From Erwinia sp. OLFS4 (GTDB taxonomy: Bacteria; Pseudomonadota; Gammaproteobacteria; Enterobacterales; Enterobacteriaceae): a stretch of 64,000 bases of DNA. A program made the position numbers and the translations under genes. The stretch lies in assembly GCF_002752165.1 (NCBI RefSeq), contig NZ_MOMB01000047.1:124001-188000 (forward strand), written 5' to 3'. Numbering within the stretch: the first letter of the stretch is position 1; each line of letters opens with the position of its first letter. The notes under the pieces were generated by a model that had not been told where the DNA came from, did no database searches, and saw only the letters and a program-made list of their open reading frames with translations. Below, one piece after another: positions 60,793-64,000 of the stretch.

Positions 60793-61872
60793 ATGAAAAA
60801 ATTACTCAGTTTGCTTGTGATTATACCGTTATTAATCTCCTGTTCCGGTTCGCACAAAAAAGATCGTTATCATCCGGAATGGGTCAAAGACACCAATGGT
60901 TTCGATATTCTGATGGGCCAGTTCGCCCACAATATTGAAAATATCTGGGGACTTAATGAAGTCCTGATCGCCGGCCCGAAGGACTACGTAAAATACAGCG
61001 ATCAGTATTACACGCGCAGCCATATTAACTTTGATGCCGGTACCATTAGCATCGAGACTATTTCAGGGACTGATCCAATGGCCAGCCTGCGCCAGGCGAT
61101 CATTCAGACCCTGCTGATCGGTGATAATCCAGGTAACGTCGACCTCTACTCTGATGCCAATGACATTCAGATCAGCAAAGAACCGATGCTGTACGGCCAG
61201 GTACTGGATAATACCGGCCAGCCGATTCGCTGGCAGGGACGGGCCGGGGCTTTCGCTGATTATCTTATCCAGAATAAACTGCAAAAACGTTTGTCCGGGC
61301 TGCATGTGATCTGGTCGATTACCATTCCGATGGTGCCAAACCACCTCGACAAACGCGCGCACCGGTATCTGCCGATGGTGCGTAAAGCCGCAGAAAAATA
61401 CGGTGTTGATCAGTCATTAATTCTGGCAATTATGCAAATTGAATCGAGCTTCAACCCTTATGCGGTCAGCAACGCCGACGCGCTGGGGCTGATGCAGGTT
61501 GTACAGCACACCGCCGGTGTTGATGTATTCCGTCAGAAAGGGAAATGGGGGAAACCCAGCCGCAGTTACCTGTTTGATCCAGAAAACAATATTGATACCG
61601 GTACCGCCTACCTGGCGATTCTGCAGGACAATTACCTGTCGGGTATTGCCAACCCAACGGCGCGACGCTACGCGGTGATTACCGCCTATAACGGTGGGGC
61701 CGGCAGCGTGCTGCGGGTGTTCTCCAGCGATAAAAACCGGGCCTTCACCCTGATTAACAGAATGTCACCCGGTCAGGTATATCAGACGCTGCTGGCTAAC
61801 CACCCGTCAGCGGAATCCCGCCGCTATCTGTACAAAGTGGATGCCGCACAGCGCAGCTACCACCGTTATTAA
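60793..61872 (+). CDS. mltC: Membrane-bound lytic transglycosylase C
   Basis: 359 residues from [20 protein letters not shown]. The start is preferred over 60691 because the lipoprotein signal (LLISC lipobox, Cys16) lies here and the length equals E. coli MltC. It has an N-terminal DUF3393-like domain ([20 protein letters not shown]) and a C-terminal SLT domain with catalytic Glu in [16 protein letters not shown], then [11 protein letters not shown] and [14 protein letters not shown]. It cleaves peptidoglycan from the outer membrane side. Confidence 0.96.
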   Translation: MKKLLSLLVIIPLLISCSGSHKKDRYHPEWVKDTNGFDILMGQFAHNIENIWGLNEVLIAGPKDYVKYSDQYYTRSHINFDAGTISIETISGTDPMASLRQAIIQTLLIGDNPGNVDLYSDANDIQISKEPMLYGQVLDNTGQPIRWQGRAGAFADYLIQNKLQKRLSGLHVIWSITIPMVPNHLDKRAHRYLPMVRKAAEKYGVDQSLILAIMQIESSFNPYAVSNADALGLMQVVQHTAGVDVFRQKGKWGKPSRSYLFDPENNIDTGTAYLAILQDNYLSGIANPTARRYAVITAYNGGAGSVLRVFSSDKNRAFTLINRMSPGQVYQTLLANHPSAESRRYLYKVDAAQRSYHRY

Positions 61873-61919
61873 CCGCCCTCACCCCCGGCATAGCAGCGAA
61901 TGCCGGGGATACTGGCGGT
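61872..61919. terminator. Two-tier hairpin between mltC and the convergent gene
   Basis: Outer arms ACCGCC/GGCGGT and inner arms CCCCGGCAT/ATGCCGGGG with an eight-base loop fill the whole interval between the two stop codons. No T-run, so probably a Rho-independent-like barrier of modest strength or an mRNA stabiliser. Confidence 0.55.
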
Positions 61920-62750
61920 TCAGCGCCCGATCTTCCTGAACGCGCTGGTGGTGGCAGTCAGCGCCTGCTCAGTGGGCAAACGCTCCATGGAACTGGCGCC
62001 GTAAAAACCATCACACTGCGGGCACTGCGCCATAATATAGCGTGCATCCTCCGGAGTGGAGATAGGTCCACCGTGACACAACACAATAACATCCTCACGC
62101 AGCCGCTTCGCCGCCGCCGCCCATTGATTAATCAGCGGCACACAGTCGGCGAGCTGCAACGCGGTGTGGGCACCAATGTTACCGCCGGTAGTCAGTCCCA
62201 TGTGCGCGACAATAATATCCGCGCCGGCGCGGGTCATGGCTTCTGCGTCAGCCGCGCTGAAGACATAAGGCGTGGTGAGCATACCTTTCTGATGCGCCAG
62301 TTGAATCATATCCACTTCCAGCTGATAACCCATGCCGGTTTCTTCCAGATTAGCGCGGAAGTTACCGTCAATCAGGCCGACCGTGGGAAAGTTCTGCACG
62401 CCGGAAAAACCCAGCGCCTTAAGATCGTCAAGAAACTTATCAAATAAACAAAACGGGTCGGTTCCATTCACCCCCGCCAGCACCGGCGTATGGCTGACAA
62501 CCGGCAACACTTCCAGGGCCATCTCCAGCACAATCTGGTTAGCGTTACCATAGGCCAGCAGGCCAGCCAGCGAACCGCGTCCGGCCATGCGGTAGCGCCC
62601 TGAATTATAAATCACAATCAGGTCAATTCCGCCGGCTTCTTCACACTTAGCCGAAAGACCGGTTCCGGCGCCACCGCCGATGATGGGCTCGCCACGGGCT
62701 ATCATGGCATGAAATTTTTCCAGTATCTGTTGACGACTGATCGCTGACAT
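61920..62750 (-). CDS. PEP-hydrolase-like TIM-barrel protein
   Basis: A 276-residue protein of the phosphoenolpyruvate hydrolase/'TIM-barrel signal transduction' family. It starts with [20 protein letters not shown], followed by [58 protein letters not shown] and [20 protein letters not shown]. The family is usually paired with an UPF0261 protein, as here (3-base gap). The true reaction is not settled. It is likely a small catabolic or detoxifying unit whose other genes lie beyond the window. Confidence 0.88.
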   Translation of the reverse strand: MSAISRQQILEKFHAMIARGEPIIGGGAGTGLSAKCEEAGGIDLIVIYNSGRYRMAGRGSLAGLLAYGNANQIVLEMALEVLPVVSHTPVLAGVNGTDPFCLFDKFLDDLKALGFSGVQNFPTVGLIDGNFRANLEETGMGYQLEVDMIQLAHQKGMLTTPYVFSAADAEAMTRAGADIIVAHMGLTTGGNIGAHTALQLADCVPLINQWAAAAKRLREDVIVLCHGGPISTPEDARYIMAQCPQCDGFYGASSMERLPTEQALTATTSAFRKIGR

Positions 62751-62753
62751 TGC

Positions 62754-63974
62754 TTAGTTCTCCCTGCTGAATCCGTCACGCAATGCCGCGACTGCCGCTG
62801 CTGCAAATGCCGGATCGTTGATATTATATGGTAACCGGACCAGCCGGCGACGGCTGGTTTGCCTGAATTCCGCCGCAAATGTGCGGCTGAATGCCTCTAA
62901 TGCCGGTGGTGACCAGAAGGGCTGACCAGGCGCGTCCAGCGCGGAAAATCCCCCTTCGGGAAGTAAAAACGTTAACCGCCCCGGACACTGATTGAGCTTA
63001 CCGGCAATCCAGCGAGCCAGTTCTGCATTTTCTGCGGCGGTAGTGCGCATCAAGGTTACCTGCGCATTGTGATGATAAAACTGCCGTCCGGCATAGCGTG
63101 CCGGCACTGAGTCAGGTTGAGCAAAGTTAACCATGTCCAGCGCACCGCAGGAGATAACGGCGGGAATACCGCTGCGCGCCAGCGCGTCAAAACGATCCTC
63201 CCGGCAGGCCAGCACGCCATCAAACAACAGATCACAGACTTCGGTGGTGGTCAGATCCAGCAGACCGCTGAGCATGCCACTGTCCACCAGCTTTTCCATC
63301 GCCCTGCCCCCGCTGCCGGTGGCGTGAAACACCAGGCAATCGTACTCCGCTTCCAGCGCGGCACTGACCGCCTGAATACAGGGTGTGGTAACACCGAACA
63401 TGGTCAGTCCCAGCGCGGGTTTAAGCTGAGTCTGCGACGGCATTGAAAACTTTACGGCACCGGCAATCTGATGGGCGGCATTGGCCAGAACCCGCCGCGA
63501 AATGCGATTTAATCCGGCGACATCGGTGACCGAATAAAGCATCGCAATATCGCTGGCACCGATATAAGACGAGATATCGCCGGAAGCCATGGTGGAAACC
63601 ATCAGTTTGGGAATACCCACCGCCAGACTCTGCATCGCCGGCGTGATAAGCGCAGTGCCACCGGAGCCGCCAAGACCAATAATACCGGCAAGGTCGTCAC
63701 GTCCGGCAAGAAAATGGGTAAAAGCAACCGCCATCGCATCAATCGCCCGACCGCGGTCACCGCAGAATACCTGCTGTGCCCCCTGCGGATGGCAGGCTGC
63801 AATTGCTGCCGGCGTAAAGTCAGCAACCGACGACGCATCCGCTGACTGGGTAGACAGATCAACCGTTACCACCGGGACCCCGGTGGCAGCAATGCAATCA
63901 CGCAAATAAAGCAGTTCCTTTCCTTTAGTATCTGCCGTCGCCACGGCATAGATATATGCGGTATTTCCCTTCAT
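62754..63974 (-). CDS. UPF0261 / Tm-1-like ATP-binding domain protein
   Basis: A 406-residue protein, AGGAG nine bases before the ATG. UPF0261 pattern: [20 protein letters not shown] at the start, [20 protein letters not shown] near residue 100, [20 protein letters not shown] near 130, [20 protein letters not shown] and [19 protein letters not shown] near 215. Homologous to the ATP-binding half of the tomato Tm-1 resistance protein. Forms an operon with the TIM-barrel gene downstream. Substrate unknown. Confidence 0.9.
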   Translation of the reverse strand: MKGNTAYIYAVATADTKGKELLYLRDCIAATGVPVVTVDLSTQSADASSVADFTPAAIAACHPQGAQQVFCGDRGRAIDAMAVAFTHFLAGRDDLAGIIGLGGSGGTALITPAMQSLAVGIPKLMVSTMASGDISSYIGASDIAMLYSVTDVAGLNRISRRVLANAAHQIAGAVKFSMPSQTQLKPALGLTMFGVTTPCIQAVSAALEAEYDCLVFHATGSGGRAMEKLVDSGMLSGLLDLTTTEVCDLLFDGVLACREDRFDALARSGIPAVISCGALDMVNFAQPDSVPARYAGRQFYHHNAQVTLMRTTAAENAELARWIAGKLNQCPGRLTFLLPEGGFSALDAPGQPFWSPPALEAFSRTFAAEFRQTSRRRLVRLPYNINDPAFAAAAVAALRDGFSREN

Positions 63975-64000
63975 TTTCTATCGCTCCTTTGATTTATCAC

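Noticed and set aside
1-64000. CRISPR arrays, tRNA/rRNA genes and IS elements
   Set aside because: Looked for regularly spaced repeats, tRNA-like cloverleaf ends near the integrase and transposase motifs; none seen. The attachment site is the icd tail, not a tRNA.

Overview
The window holds two parts: most of a prophage (positions 1 to about 45,110) and a stretch of enterobacterial chromosome (about 45,110 to 64,000). The chromosomal order metK, galP, sprT, rsmE, gshB, yqgE, ruvX, a pilT-like ATPase, yggS, yggT, rdgB, hemW, yggN, yggL, trmB, mutY, yggX, mltC is the conserved Enterobacterales arrangement known from E. coli. endA (normally between sprT and rsmE) and yggU (normally between yggT and rdgB) are absent, and a PEP-hydrolase-like/UPF0261 gene pair follows mltC. 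This fits a non-coli member of the order, such as an Erwinia-, Pectobacterium- or Sodalis-like genus. I cannot name the species.

The prophage is a temperate, contractile-tailed (myovirus-type) phage, and its left end lies outside the window. Late genes run on the minus strand from the Q antiterminator (27.1 kb) down to position 1: FumD-like protein, holin, GH19 endolysin, nested spanins, a five-gene glycosyltransferase/ParB/methyltransferase cassette (20.4-24.0 kb), terminase, DUF1073 portal, Mu-F-like head protein, DUF2213 protease/scaffold, Gp24-like cement, DUF2184 capsid, connectors, DUF3383 sheath, tube, frameshifted tail chaperone, lytic tape measure, hub, spike, baseplate and the start of a tail fibre. 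Two plus-strand genes interrupt this module: a lipoprotein at 2.1 kb and a small unknown gene at 24.1 kb.

The lysogeny switch is a dicA/dicC pair (34.4-35.1 kb), with TTAGGTT operators on both sides of dicA. On the minus side follow a YdaT-like gene, a DnaT-like initiator whose gene carries iteron-like GTAACGC repeats (probable origin), a DnaC-like loader, a ParB-like protein, a hok/sok toxin-antitoxin locus, a LexA-box region, DUF1367, an N6-adenine methylase, a C5-cytosine methylase and YbcO. On the plus side follow small early genes, a single-strand annealing protein, Gp157, a chain of ATGA-coupled small unknown genes, a third methyltransferase, excisionase and integrase.

The right phage-host junction is unusual. 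The integrase is followed by the last 50 codons of isocitrate dehydrogenase (icd), as in phages of the e14/21 attachment type. Upstream of that tail lies the first half of speA (arginine decarboxylase), fused to it in frame. The most interesting candidates are this speA-icd chimera and the 20.4-24.0 kb cassette, which looks like a DNA (or virion) glycosylation system. Three separate DNA methyltransferases sit elsewhere in the same prophage.
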